Positions 1-7,484 are shown, counted from the first letter of the stretch. The stretch: 8,877 nt of DNA from Chloroflexota bacterium (GCA_025350285.1 JANXYE010000363.1:1-8877); one strand, 5' to 3'. The notes: a model not told the origin generated them from the letters alone. Program-made: numbers and translations.

Positions 1-1202
1 GTCATCCATACCGGGCGCAGCAGGTCGTACACGCGGCGCGCCGCCGGCCGCAGCTTCTCGTTCTTGGACAGCGGCAGGATCGCCACCTTCACCGGCGCGA
101 TGCTCGGCTTGAAGCGCAGGACGACCCGCTTTTCACCCTTCGCGTCGATCTCTTCGTCATACACATCCAGCAGGACGACAGCCATCGTGCGGGTGAGCCC
201 GGCCGCCGGTTCGATCACCCACGGGACGATGTGCTCGTTCGTCTCTTCGTCGAAGTAGGTGATCGGGTGGCCGCTCTCCTTGCCGTGGGCGGTCAGGTCG
301 AAGTCGGTCCGCGCGGCGATGCCCTCGAGTTCGCCCCAGCCCCAGGGGAAGAGGTACTCGATGTCGGTCGTCCCGGCGCTGTAGTGCGAAAGCTCGGCCT
401 TTTCGTGCGGGCGCAGGCGCAGGCGCGACGGTTCGATTCCGAGCGTGTCGATGTACCAGTTCAGCCGCTCCTGGATCCAGTGCTGGTGCAGTTCGAGGTA
501 CTCGACCGGGTTGGCGCGGTCCTTGGGCGGCTTGGTGAAGTACTCCATCTCCATCTGCTCGAATTCGAGCGTGCGAAAGACGAACTTCCCGGGCGTGATC
601 TCGTTGCGGAAGCTCGTCCGCGTCTGAGCGATCCCGAAGGGCAGCTTGCGCCGCATCGAAGCGACCACGTTTTCGAAGTTCACGAACATGCCCTGGGCCG
701 TCTCTGGCGGGAGGAACGCGACGTTCGCCGGCAGGTTCGTCGCCGGGTCCGGCGGGCCGTCGTGCGCGACCGGACCCACCTGCGTCTTGAACATCATGTT
801 GAACATGCGCGGCTCGGTCAGTTCGCCGCCATCGTTCGGACAGATGATGCGGCCGTTGGCGTCGCGCTTGACCTCGCCATATGCGCCTTCCTCGAGGTGA
901 TCCATTCGGAAGCGCTGCTGGCATTTGCGGCAATCGACCAGCGGGTCGGTGAAGTTCGCGACGTGCCCGCTGGCCACCCAGACGCGCGGGTTCGTAATCA
1001 GCGCGGCGTCGAGCCCGACCACATCGTCGCGGTTGCGCACCATCGCCCGCCACCAGGCTTCGCGCACGTTGCGCTTCAACTCGACGCCGAGGGGACCGTA
1101 GTCGTACGTGTTCGCGAAACCGCCGTATATCTCGGCCGAGGGGAAGATGAAGCCCCGGCGCTTGGCGAGCGAAACGATCGTATCGAGGTCTGGAGCGGGC
1201 AA
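1..1202 (-). CDS. glyS: Glycine--tRNA ligase, single-chain class II type (3' end cut by window edge)
   Basis: Cytoplasmic enzyme that charges tRNA-Gly with glycine using ATP. The 400 visible codons match the dimeric single-chain GlyRS, not the GlyQ/GlyS two-subunit form. Near the N-terminus is RRGFIFPSAEIYGG followed by YDYGPLGVELK. Class II motif 2 starts with FRNEITPGKF at residue 198 and continues to EFEQMEMEYF. A motif 3-like segment GLTRTMAVVLLD follows, then the start of the anticodon-binding domain. An inserted zinc-knuckle-like segment has C91, C94 and C121, but D124 stands where homologues I recall have a fourth Cys. The frame has no ATG before the conserved block. The upstream in-frame stop is TGA at 1280-1278, and the best start is TTG at 1202-1200 with AGGGGA just upstream. 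This start aligns with the N-terminus I remember for Thermus GlyRS (MPA...LDELVALCKRRGFIF). Roughly the last 50-100 residues lie outside the window. Confidence 0.97.
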   Translation of the reverse strand, partial: MPAPDLDTIVSLAKRRGFIFPSAEIYGGFANTYDYGPLGVELKRNVREAWWRAMVRNRDDVVGLDAALITNPRVWVASGHVANFTDPLVDCRKCQQRFRMDHLEEGAYGEVKRDANGRIICPNDGGELTEPRMFNMMFKTQVGPVAHDGPPDPATNLPANVAFLPPETAQGMFVNFENVVASMRRKLPFGIAQTRTSFRNEITPGKFVFRTLEFEQMEMEYFTKPPKDRANPVEYLELHQHWIQERLNWYIDTLGIEPSRLRLRPHEKAELSHYSAGTTDIEYLFPWGWGELEGIAARTDFDLTAHGKESGHPITYFDEETNEHIVPWVIEPAAGLTRTMAVVLLDVYDEEIDAKGEKRVVLRFKPSIAPVKVAILPLSKNEKLRPAARRVYDLLRPVWM

Positions 1203-1426
1203 GGTTGGGTCCCCTGTCTGGGCTCCGGCGACGCTGGCGGCGCACCGGGCGAGGTTCGAGGGTAGCAGACGGCCGAATCAGGCGCGTTCGGCGCCGAGCA
1301 GGGGTGTCCGTCAGGTTTTCGCGGGGGCTCAAGCGTGGCACGGGCATGAACGGACCGCTCGTTCGCCACTCGCGGCCAGGTGGCCGGCGCCCAGGTCGGT
1401 GCCCACTCTTCGCGCAAAAATCCGGC
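1203..1426 (-). other. Gene-free 224-bp leader region upstream of glyS
   Basis: No convincing coding frame is present on either strand. Read on the minus strand, it would form the 5' leader of glyS if transcription begins near or within the DUF167 gene. It can fold: GAACG/CGTTC (1348-1364 with a 7-nt loop) lies inside a wider GTGGC/GCCAC pairing. An AGAGTGG...ACCG stretch near 1399-1411 recalls a T-box motif but does not fit well and lies about 200 nt from the start codon. I cannot assign a function. Confidence 0.4.
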
Positions 1427-1687
1427 TCACACCCCAAGCCGCGCCCGGACGGCGGCGTCGTCGAGCGGGACTTCGAACCGCTTCCTTCGCGATGTCGCGC
1501 CAGAAACGAGCATGACGTCGCGAGTTGCCAGGCCGAGGGCGCTCGCCAGCAGCTTCGCGACGGCGGCGTTGGCGGCGCCCTCCGCTGGGGCTGCCGTCAC
1601 CCGGAGGCGGACCTGGCCCTCAGCGTCGAAGCCTTCAACGCTGTCGCGGGAGGCGCGCGGCGTTACCCGTACCCAGATGCGTGACAT
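1427..1687 (-). CDS. DUF167 / UPF0235 (YggU-like) small protein
   Basis: Protein of 86 residues, typical of the DUF167 family, a small alpha/beta fold found in bacteria, archaea and eukaryotes whose function is not established. Family hallmarks seen here are RVTPRASRDSVEG at residues 7-19, the conserved LRVTAAPAEGAANAAV at 28-43, then a helix (KLLASALGL) and the SGATSRRKRFEV block at 62-73. The ATG at 1687-1685 gives the usual family length and places the first strand at the N-terminus. The frame stays open further upstream but shows no family sequence there. The ribosome binding site is weak. The gene is divergent from recA, sharing the 1688-1852 control region, and points toward glyS. Because of the 224-bp gap to glyS, co-transcription with it is possible but unproven. 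Confidence 0.9.
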   Translation of the reverse strand: MSRIWVRVTPRASRDSVEGFDAEGQVRLRVTAAPAEGAANAAVAKLLASALGLATRDVMLVSGATSRRKRFEVPLDDAAVRARLGV

Positions 1688-1727
1688 GGGTCCACTATGG
1701 TCGATCTGGGCCGGGACCGCGCCAACT

Positions 1728-1745
1728 ATTGTCGCAGCGGACAAT
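1728..1745. promoter_or_regulatory. Perfect inverted repeat in the recA/DUF167 divergent region
   Basis: The sequence ATTGTC-GCAGCG-GACAAT has perfect 6-bp arms around a 6-bp spacer. It lies between the two divergent start codons and about 20 bp from the SOS-like box. Size and symmetry suit a dimeric repressor or activator site, but I do not recognise the regulator. Confidence 0.4.
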
Positions 1746-1762
1746 CGGATGCCAGGAGGACT

Positions 1763-1776
1763 AGAACATTTATTCT
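1763..1776. promoter_or_regulatory. Candidate LexA/SOS box upstream of recA
   Basis: AGAACATTTATTCT contains GAAC-N4-ATTC, one base away from the Gram-positive-type LexA core GAAC-N4-GTTC. Outer bases AGAA/TTCT are perfectly symmetric. It lies 77-90 bp upstream of the recA ATG and overlaps a weak -35-like element (TAGAAC, with TAGTAT 17 bp downstream). SOS control of recA by LexA is well established in many bacteria. That this site is bound is an inference. Confidence 0.45.
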
Positions 1777-1813
1777 TCTCGCCGTAGTATGTCGCTTCCG
1801 GGAGGCGGCTGAA

Positions 1814-1822
1814 TGCTAGAAT
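1814..1822 (+). promoter_or_regulatory. Extended -10 promoter element for recA
   Basis: TGCTAGAAT fits an extended -10 (TGn followed by a 5/6 match to TATAAT). No good -35 is seen at 16-18 bp, which extended -10 promoters tolerate. It predicts a transcription start near 1829 and a 5' UTR of about 25 nt. A GGGTGA ribosome binding site (1844-1849) sits just before the recA ATG. Confidence 0.45.
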
Positions 1823-1852
1823 CCGCCCGGATATCCAACCCGTGGGTGACAC

Positions 1853-2893
1853 ATGGCTGAACAGGACCGCGAACGAGCACTGCAAACGGCGCTCGGCCAG
1901 ATCGAAAAACAGTTCGGCCGGGGGGCCATCATGCGCCTCGGCGACAAGGCGGCGAGCATGACTGTGGCCGCCATCTCCACGGGGTCGCTCGCCCTGGACA
2001 TCGCGCTCGGCATCGGCGGAATCCCGCGGGGGCGGATCACCGAGATTTTCGGCCCGGAGTCGGCCGGCAAATCGACGCTCGCCCAGCACATCATGGCCGA
2101 GGCCCAACGCGCCGGTGGCACCGCCGCCTACATCGATATCGAACACGCGCTGGACCCGGCCTACGCGCGCGACCTTGGGATCCAAATCGATAGCCTCCTC
2201 GTGAGCCAGCCGGACACGGGCGAGCAGGCGCTGGAAATCTGCGAAGCGCTCGTCCGCTCGAACGCGGTCGATGCGGTGGTCATCGACTCGGTCGCGGCGC
2301 TCGTGCCCCGGGCCGAGATCGAAGGGGAGATGGGCGATTCGCACATGGGCCTGCAGGCGCGCCTCATGTCCCAGGCCATGCGCAAGCTGACGCCCATCAT
2401 TTCGCAGACGAGCACGGCCGTGATCTTCATTAACCAGCTGCGAGAGAAGGTTGGTGTCGTCTTCGGCAACCCCGAGGTCACACCCGGTGGCCGCGCCCTT
2501 AAGTTCTACTCCTCGGTGCGAATTGAAGTCCGTCGGGTGGAATCAGTGAAGAAGGGCACCGACATCATCGGCAACCGGGTGAAGGCGAAAGTCGTAAAGA
2601 ACAAGGTGGCGGCGCCCTTCAAGCAGGCCGAGTTCGAGATCATGTTTGAGCCGCCGCGCGGTATCAGCCGGACCGGCGACATCCTCGATCTCGGGGTCGA
2701 GATGAGCGTGCTCACGAAGGCGGGCGCGTTCTATAGCTATGGCGATATGCGCATCGGCCAGGGACGGGAGAACGCCAAAGCGTTCCTCGCGGATAACGAC
2801 GAACTGGCGGCCCAGATCGAAGCGACGATCCGGCGCGAAGCGGGGCTTCCCCCAATGGCGGCGCCGCCCGCGCTGGCCGCGGCTGGCCGATAG
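1853..2893 (+). CDS. recA: Recombinase RecA
   Basis: ATP-dependent strand-exchange protein that forms filaments on single-stranded DNA, drives homologous recombination and stimulates LexA self-cleavage in the SOS response. At 346 residues it has normal length. Visible motifs are the Walker [10 protein letters not shown] (67-75), catalytic Glu97 in [13 protein letters not shown], Walker B AVVIDS (141-146), DNA-binding loop L1 (about 156-166, [11 protein letters not shown]), loop L2 (about 194-213, with F204 and NPEVTPGG), and the [16 protein letters not shown] block. The Walker A has AGKS where E. coli has SGKT, a conservative change. The C-terminal tail is rich in Pro and Ala rather than acidic as in E. 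coli. The ATG is preceded by GGGTGA. recX follows after 6 bp, so the two are probably co-transcribed from the divergent region with its SOS-like box. Confidence 0.99.
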   Translation: MAEQDRERALQTALGQIEKQFGRGAIMRLGDKAASMTVAAISTGSLALDIALGIGGIPRGRITEIFGPESAGKSTLAQHIMAEAQRAGGTAAYIDIEHALDPAYARDLGIQIDSLLVSQPDTGEQALEICEALVRSNAVDAVVIDSVAALVPRAEIEGEMGDSHMGLQARLMSQAMRKLTPIISQTSTAVIFINQLREKVGVVFGNPEVTPGGRALKFYSSVRIEVRRVESVKKGTDIIGNRVKAKVVKNKVAAPFKQAEFEIMFEPPRGISRTGDILDLGVEMSVLTKAGAFYSYGDMRIGQGRENAKAFLADNDELAAQIEATIRREAGLPPMAAPPALAAAGR

Positions 2894-2899
2894 ATCGGT

Positions 2900-3577
2900 A
2901 TGGACGAGCCTCCCAGTCAAGCGCACGTCATCGAGGTACGGCAGGAGAGCAAGGGGCGCCAGCGCCTGCTTCGCCTGGACGATGGCCGCGAACTCGTTTA
3001 CGGCGAGGAGGCCTGCCAGCGCTGCGGCGTGAGCATTGGCGACGCCGTGACCGAGGCGTGGTTGGCCGCTCTCGACGCCGCCGAGCAGCGTTCAGGCGCC
3101 CACGAGGCGGCGCTCCGGCTCCTCTCCCACCGGGCTCGCAGCGAAAGCGAACTGCGCACGCGCCTGCGGATGCGGGGGTTCGAACCGTCCGCCGTCGATG
3201 ACGAGGTGGAGCGGTTGCGTGGCGCGGGCCTGCTCAACGACGAGGCGTTCGCGCGGGCCTGGGTCGAAGACCGCAAGCGTCTGGCGCCGCGCGGCCGCCG
3301 GATGCTGCGTTACGAACTCCTCGGGCGTGGCATCAGCCCCGGGTCCGTCGATCAGGCGACGGACGCTATCGACGACGAGGCGACCGCCCTCGCCCTGGCC
3401 CGAGAACGGGCGCGGGGCTCCGCCCTGGAGAGTTGGGAGAGCTTCGTCACGAAGGTGGGGGGCTTCCTCCGGCGGCGAGGGTTCGATTGGGAAGTAGTGA
3501 ACCGGACGACGCGCAACGTGTGGACCGAGGCCACCGGCCGCTCGCCGGGCCATTCCGTGGAAATCGCCGAGGAGTAG
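2900..3577 (+). CDS. recX: Regulatory protein RecX
   Basis: Modulator of RecA that binds the RecA filament and limits its extension and activity. The 225 residues end in the three-helix-repeat RecX domain: AALRLLSHRARSESELRTRL (70-89), then the family signature LLNDEAFARAWVEDR (111-125), then RGRRMLRYELLGRGI (131-145) and a last repeat to about residue 210. The first 65 or so residues form a separate, probably beta-rich N-terminal region (IEVRQESKGRQRLLRLDDGRE), as in many RecX proteins outside the short E. coli type, with a lone CxxC (C39, C42). The ATG lies 6 bp after the recA stop without a clear Shine-Dalgarno, so translation is probably coupled to recA. The adjacency is a classic arrangement and supports the call. 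Confidence 0.95.
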   Translation: MDEPPSQAHVIEVRQESKGRQRLLRLDDGRELVYGEEACQRCGVSIGDAVTEAWLAALDAAEQRSGAHEAALRLLSHRARSESELRTRLRMRGFEPSAVDDEVERLRGAGLLNDEAFARAWVEDRKRLAPRGRRMLRYELLGRGISPGSVDQATDAIDDEATALALARERARGSALESWESFVTKVGGFLRRRGFDWEVVNRTTRNVWTEATGRSPGHSVEIAEE

Positions 3578-3601
3578 CGGCTGGCGCGGCGGCGGCGTTC
3601 T

Positions 3602-3630
3602 TTGACCGCGCATCCCGGCACGGATACGCT
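3602..3630 (+). promoter_or_regulatory. Candidate sigma-70-type promoter for the rny unit
   Basis: TTGACC (5/6 match to the -35 consensus, 3602-3607) is spaced 17 bp from TACGCT (3625-3630, 3/6 match). A second -10-like TATAAA stands at 3641-3646 but has no good -35. The site falls in the 128-bp gap between recX and rny, where a new transcript would be expected to start. Confidence 0.45.
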
Positions 3631-3705
3631 CTCTCAAATCTATAAAACTCCGCGGCGCTGGCGATTGCACATTGTCGCCCGCGTTGCGTGTCTCGGAGAT
3701 ATCTC

Positions 3706-5241
3706 ATGGGCCCGGCGATTACTGTCGGCCTCGTGGTGATCGTGATCCTGCTCGTTGGTGCGATTGCTGTGCTGCTTACACGCCGCCAGCAGGCCGCCAC
3801 GACCTCGCTGCAAACCGCCGAGGAGCAGGCCACACGGTTGATCGCGGAGGCGCAGACCAAGCAGAAAGAACTGACGGTGCAAGCGCGCGAAGAGAACCTC
3901 GCCCTTCGCAATACGCTTGACGCCGAGATCCGAGAGCGACGCGCGGAAGCGGCTCGCGTCGAGCAGCGGCTCACCCAAAAGGAAGAAAACCTCGACCGCA
4001 AGGTCGAGGCTATCGACCGCCGCGAGCAGGGGATGCGTGACCGCGAGGCGGGGATCGACCGGCTGCGCACGGAAGCGGAGGCCCTTCGTGGCCGCCAGCA
4101 AGGCGAACTCGAACGCGTCGCGAACCTCACGGCGGACGAGGCGCGTGGCCAACTGCTCGCGGCCATTGAGGACGAAGTGCGTGAAGAGGGAAGCCGCCGC
4201 GTCCGGGAGATGGAGAAGGAGGTCGAGGCGACGGCCGGCCCCCGTGCCCGCAAGATCCTCGCGACGGCCATCCAGCGCTACACCTCGGAAGTTACCGCGG
4301 AAACGACCGTGAGCGTCGTCCAGATCCCGAACGATGAGATGAAGGGCCGCATCATCGGCCGCGAAGGACGCAACATCCGCGCCATCGAAGCCGCGACAGG
4401 GGTCGATCTGATCATCGACGACACGCCCGACGCCGTGACGGTCAGCTGCTTCGACCCGGTCCGCCGCGAGATCGCCCGGCTTGCGCTCTCCAGCCTCGTA
4501 CAGGACGGGCGCATTCACCCCACGCGCATCGAAGAGTCGGTCAGCAAGGCCAAGCGCGAAGTCGAGGCGACCATGCTGGACGCGGCCGAAGCGGCCGCCG
4601 CGGAAGCTGGTGTGCTCAACCTCCACCCCGAGATCTTGAAGGTCTTCGGCCGCCTCCGCTACCGCACGAGCTACGGCCAGAACGTGATGCGGCATTCGAT
4701 CGAGACGGCGCATATCGCGGCGATGATCGCCCGCGAAATCGGCGCGGATGTGGACGTGGCCCGCACCGGGGGCTTCCTGCACGACCTCGGCAAGGCCGTG
4801 GACCACGAAGTCGAAGGCACCCACGCCCATATCGGCGCGGAGATCGCGCGCCGCTGGCGCGTGAAGGAAGCCATCGCCCACGCGATTGAAGCCCACCACG
4901 AAGAGGTCGAGCCGGGCACGCCCGAGGCGATCATCGTGATGATGGCCGATTCGGTCAGCGGCGGCCGGCCCGGCGCGCGGCGGGAGTCGCTCGAAAACTA
5001 CATCAAGCGCCTCCAGAATCTGGAGCAGATTGCGACCGACTTCAAAGGTGTCGAATCGGCCTTCGCCATCCAGGCGGGTCGCGAAATCCGGATCATCGTG
5101 CGGCCAGAGCAGGTGGATGACTTGGGGGCCATGCGCATCGCGCGCGACGTGAGCCAGAAGATCGAAGAGACGATGGAATACCCCGGCCAGATCAAGGTCA
5201 CGGTCGTTCGCGAAACGCGGGCCACGGAGTACGCTCGCTAG
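3706..5241 (+). CDS. rny: Ribonuclease Y
   Basis: Membrane-anchored endoribonuclease that starts mRNA decay in many bacteria lacking RNase E. Its 511 residues match the family length and domain order. An N-terminal transmembrane helix (about 4-25) is followed by a long, highly charged coiled coil (about 32-190). A KH RNA-binding domain (about 201-265) carries the [12 protein letters not shown] loop. The HD hydrolase domain has H330, the HD pair H359-D360 in FLHDLGK, and D415 in the MMADS block, ahead of the conserved [16 protein letters not shown]. The C-terminal domain ends in [16 protein letters not shown] chose ATG 3706, with GGAGAT five bases upstream, over an in-frame GTG at 3688, which would add only six residues before the membrane helix and lacks a good ribosome binding site. 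ymdB begins directly after the stop codon. Confidence 0.98.
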   Translation: MGPAITVGLVVIVILLVGAIAVLLTRRQQAATTSLQTAEEQATRLIAEAQTKQKELTVQAREENLALRNTLDAEIRERRAEAARVEQRLTQKEENLDRKVEAIDRREQGMRDREAGIDRLRTEAEALRGRQQGELERVANLTADEARGQLLAAIEDEVREEGSRRVREMEKEVEATAGPRARKILATAIQRYTSEVTAETTVSVVQIPNDEMKGRIIGREGRNIRAIEAATGVDLIIDDTPDAVTVSCFDPVRREIARLALSSLVQDGRIHPTRIEESVSKAKREVEATMLDAAEAAAAEAGVLNLHPEILKVFGRLRYRTSYGQNVMRHSIETAHIAAMIAREIGADVDVARTGGFLHDLGKAVDHEVEGTHAHIGAEIARRWRVKEAIAHAIEAHHEEVEPGTPEAIIVMMADSVSGGRPGARRESLENYIKRLQNLEQIATDFKGVESAFAIQAGREIRIIVRPEQVDDLGAMRIARDVSQKIEETMEYPGQIKVTVVRETRATEYAR

Positions 5242-6018
5242 ATGACAGCAATGCGCGTGCTCTTCCTGGGCGACCTCGTGGGGAACTGCGGGCGGGACGC
5301 GGTGCTCCAATCGGTGCCGAAGTTGCGCCGCGAACTGAGCCTGGACTACGTCGTCGTGAACGGGGAGAACGTCTCCGGGGGCCGCGGGATCTTGCCCGCC
5401 GTGGCCGATGAGATCTTCCTCTGCGGTGTGGACATCATCAGCGGTGGCAACCACAGCTTTCAGCACCGCGAGGTGTACGCCTACCTGGACGCCACGCCAG
5501 CCATCCTCCGGCCAATCAACTATCCGCCCGGCGCCCCGGGGCATGGCATCGCGACCACGGGCGAGCTGACCGTCGTGAACATCATCGGCCGGACGTTCAT
5601 GGGCGCTGAGTACGACGACCCGTTTCGCGCCGCCGATGCCGCCCTCAAGTCCGTCCCCGAAGGCCAGTTCGTGCTCGTTGATTTTCACGCGGAAGCGACC
5701 AGCGAGAAGCAGGCGATGGGCTGGTACCTCGACGGGCGCGTGACGGCCGTGGTCGGGACGCACACCCACGTCCCTACCGCCGACCAGCGGCTGCTTCCCC
5801 GCGGCACGGCCTTCTGCACGGACGCCGGCATGTGCGGGGCGGTTGATTCGATCATTGGCGACGACGTGGAGGCCGTGCTCTCACGCTTCCTTTCGCAGAT
5901 GCCGACGCGCCTCCCGGCGGCGAAGGGCGTAGGCAAGATCAATGGCCTGCTTATCGAAGCGGACCGCGAGACCAAACGCGCCATCAGCATCGAACGGTGC
6001 GACCGGGTCATCGGCTGA
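5242..6018 (+). CDS. ymdB: YmdB-family metallophosphoesterase (TIGR00282 type)
   Basis: Calcineurin-like phosphodiesterase of 258 residues. B. subtilis YmdB hydrolyses 2',3'- and 3',5'-cyclic nucleotides and affects biofilm and motility gene expression. Metal-binding motifs are all visible: GDLVG with D11, VVNGEN with N40 and E42, GGNH with N70 and H71, DFHAEATSEK with H149, and GTHTHVPTAD with H174 and H176. The distal signature TDAGMCG is also present. The gene starts directly after the rny stop codon, with GGAG 12 bases upstream of ATG 5242. A second in-frame ATG three codons later is possible. The rny-ymdB neighbourhood is also found in Bacillus, which supports a functional link with RNA turnover. 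The stop codon overlaps the next start (TGATG). Confidence 0.97.
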   Translation: MTAMRVLFLGDLVGNCGRDAVLQSVPKLRRELSLDYVVVNGENVSGGRGILPAVADEIFLCGVDIISGGNHSFQHREVYAYLDATPAILRPINYPPGAPGHGIATTGELTVVNIIGRTFMGAEYDDPFRAADAALKSVPEGQFVLVDFHAEATSEKQAMGWYLDGRVTAVVGTHTHVPTADQRLLPRGTAFCTDAGMCGAVDSIIGDDVEAVLSRFLSQMPTRLPAAKGVGKINGLLIEADRETKRAISIERCDRVIG

Positions 6019-6875
6019 TGGCGATCGGCGACTTCCATCTCCACAGCACGGCTTCGGACGGCGTGAAGAGTCCGGCCTGGGTCATGGAGACGGCCGCGAC
6101 GAACGGCGTCCAGTTCCTCGCGCTCACCGATCACGACACCACGGAAAGCTACGCCGAGGCGAAGGCCGCCGCCGGCCGGCTCGGGTTGCGACTCATCGCG
6201 GGCATCGAACTGAGCACCGACTACGGCGAAGCGGATGTGCATCTGCTCGGCTTCGGCATCGACCCACAATCGGCGCGCCTCCAGGAGTACCTCACCTGGC
6301 TGCGCAACAGCCGCATCGGCCGGGCGGAGCGGATCGTGCGCATCCTCGCTGAACTCGGCGCGCCGATTGAGGCGCGGCGCGTCTTCGAGATCGCGGGCGA
6401 GGCCTCCGTCGGGCGGCCCCACATCGCGCGCGCGCTGATGGAGCGCGGCCACGTCGCCAGCGTCCAGGAGGCGTTCGACCGCTTCCTCGGCAGCGGCGGC
6501 CCGGCCGATGTCCCCCGCGAAAAGATGCTCCCAGAGCAGGCGATCGACGAGGTCCACCGCGCCGGGGGCGTCGTCTTCGTGGCCCACGCTATCTTTATCG
6601 GCGACGGCTACCCGGCGGTGGTCGGAAAGTTCGCGGAGGCCGGCCTTGACGGTATCGAGACGTACTACAAGCACTACTCGCCGGAGCAGGTTGCGGCACT
6701 GCGGGCGCTCGGTGAACAACTCGGCCTGGCGTTCTCCGGCGGGAGCGACTACCACGGCCTCGGCAACCCGGACGACCGCGAGATAGGCAACATCCCCTTC
6801 GAAGACCAGCGTGTGGAGGAGTTCCTCCAATTCCTGGATTCGAAGGGCATCAACACCGCGCGCGTGAGCCGCTAG
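6018..6875 (+). CDS. PHP-domain metal-dependent phosphoesterase
   Basis: Protein of 285 residues with the full set of PHP-domain metal ligands: H7-x-H9 in [12 protein letters not shown]38-H39-D40 in ALTDHDTT, E64 in AGIELS, H75, H135 in [10 protein letters not shown]190, and D244-x-H246 in SGGSDYHG. The layout matches the family of E. coli YciV (TrpH/RNase AM) and the pAp phosphatase of Chromobacterium, which remove phosphate from nucleoside 3',5'-bisphosphates or trim RNA from the 5' end. Its actual substrate cannot be read from sequence. A common Pro after the H190 position (usually AHP) is Ala here (AHA). ATG 6018 overlaps the ymdB stop by one base, the classic TGATG coupling. An in-frame GTG at 5997 would add seven residues and is less likely. 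fabZ follows after 20 bp. Confidence 0.92.
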   Translation: MAIGDFHLHSTASDGVKSPAWVMETAATNGVQFLALTDHDTTESYAEAKAAAGRLGLRLIAGIELSTDYGEADVHLLGFGIDPQSARLQEYLTWLRNSRIGRAERIVRILAELGAPIEARRVFEIAGEASVGRPHIARALMERGHVASVQEAFDRFLGSGGPADVPREKMLPEQAIDEVHRAGGVVFVAHAIFIGDGYPAVVGKFAEAGLDGIETYYKHYSPEQVAALRALGEQLGLAFSGGSDYHGLGNPDDREIGNIPFEDQRVEEFLQFLDSKGINTARVSR

Positions 6876-6882
6876 CGGTCCA

Positions 6883-6890
6883 AGAGGAGG
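6883..6890 (+). promoter_or_regulatory. Strong Shine-Dalgarno site of fabZ
   Basis: AGAGGAGG lies five bases before the fabZ ATG. It is the best ribosome binding site in the window, in contrast to the weak sites of the coupled genes upstream. This suggests fabZ is translated independently and strongly from the shared transcript. Confidence 0.8.
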
Positions 6891-6895
6891 ACGAC

Positions 6896-7348
6896 ATGCC
6901 CGTCATCGAAGCCGACCAGATCGAGCGCATTATCCCCCACCGGTATCCGTTCCTGCTCGTCGATCGGATCATCGAGATCGAAGAGGGCAAGAGCGCGACG
7001 GGGATAAAGAACGTCACAGCCAACGAGTGGTTCTTCGAAGGCCACTTCCCTGGCCGCAAGGTGATGCCCGGGGTGTTGATCGTCGAGGCGCTCGCGCAGG
7101 TCGCCGCGATCGCGCTCCTCAAGGGAGTCGCGATGGCGGGCAAGACGCCGCTCTTCGGGGGCATCGAAAACATGCGCTTCCGCAGGCCGGTGCTGCCCGG
7201 GGATCAGCTGCGCCTTGAATTCGTCCTGGAGAAGATGCGCGGCCCGATTGGCAAAGGGGCCGTGAAAGCGACCGTCGATGGAAAGCTGGCCGCCGAGGGC
7301 ACGATTTCCTTCGCGCTGGTAGACCTTTCAGACGGCGCCGACCTGTAG
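6896..7348 (+). CDS. fabZ: 3-hydroxyacyl-[acyl-carrier-protein] dehydratase FabZ
   Basis: Cytoplasmic hotdog-fold enzyme that removes water from (3R)-hydroxyacyl-ACP to give trans-2-enoyl-ACP in type II fatty acid synthesis. The 150 residues carry the N-terminal [13 protein letters not shown] block (13-25), the catalytic His50 in FEGHFPG, the catalytic Glu64 in VEALAQVAA, and [11 protein letters not shown] near residue 100. It is the last gene of the run that starts with rny, 20 bp after the PHP gene. No other fab gene is present in the window, so it is detached from the usual fatty-acid cluster, although such a cluster could lie elsewhere in the genome. Confidence 0.98.
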   Translation: MPVIEADQIERIIPHRYPFLLVDRIIEIEEGKSATGIKNVTANEWFFEGHFPGRKVMPGVLIVEALAQVAAIALLKGVAMAGKTPLFGGIENMRFRRPVLPGDQLRLEFVLEKMRGPIGKGAVKATVDGKLAAEGTISFALVDLSDGADL

Positions 7349-7363
7349 GTGCGGTCTTTACCG

Positions 7364-7385
7364 GAGCGGCCCGGCGCTCGTTCTA
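7364..7385 (+). terminator. Weak hairpin after fabZ, possible terminator
   Basis: GAGCG (7364-7368) pairs with CGCTC (7375-7379) around a 6-nt loop, followed only by GTTCTA rather than a true T-tract. It starts 15 bases after the fabZ stop, a reasonable place for transcript ending, but the stem is short. Confidence 0.25.
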
Positions 7386-7403
7386 AGCTGAGACAGAAGG
7401 CAG

Positions 7404-7484
7404 CCCTCTGGTCGCGGTCAGGGGGAAGCGCCGCTACCATGGTGGTCCGCCGCGCCGGGCGTGCGATAAGCGCGAACGCGGACC
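7404..7484 (+). other. Structured spacer upstream of the zinc-finger membrane gene
   Basis: Two further hairpins can form. CCCTCTG (7404-7410) pairs with CAGGGGG (7419-7425) over seven pairs with one G-T wobble and an 8-nt loop. GGTCCGC (7444-7450) pairs perfectly with GCGGACC (7478-7484) around a 27-nt loop. An 8-bp palindrome ACCATGGT (7436-7443) lies between them. No T-tract follows either stem. This may be a 5' leader or an unrecognised control element. I see no known riboswitch pattern. Confidence 0.3.

Noticed and set aside
231..1265. A 344-codon plus-strand frame and a 426-codon minus-strand frame (157-1437) across glyS
   Set aside because: Both are out of frame with the glyS reading, which has clear class II synthetase motifs. 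They exist only because GC-rich codon bias keeps the other frames open.
1399..1411. T-box-like AGAGTGG...ACCG on the minus strand before glyS
   Set aside because: It departs from the AGGGTGGNACCGCG consensus, the variable base would not suit the tRNA-Gly discriminator, and it lies about 200 nt from the start codon with no clear terminator/antiterminator pair.
3640..5769. A 709-codon open frame on the minus strand opposite rny and ymdB
   Set aside because: It is antisense to two genes with complete catalytic motifs. Its composition (Arg, Ala, Asp, His, Val runs) is typical of a shadow frame in GC-rich DNA, and it shows no domain I recognise.
5685..6830. A 381-codon open frame on the minus strand opposite ymdB and the PHP gene
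   Set aside because: Shadow of two well-supported plus-strand genes; no recognisable motif or ribosome binding site.
7204..7440. A 78-codon minus-strand frame across the end of fabZ and the spacer
   Set aside because: Largely antisense to fabZ, with no hydrophobic, catalytic or family pattern.
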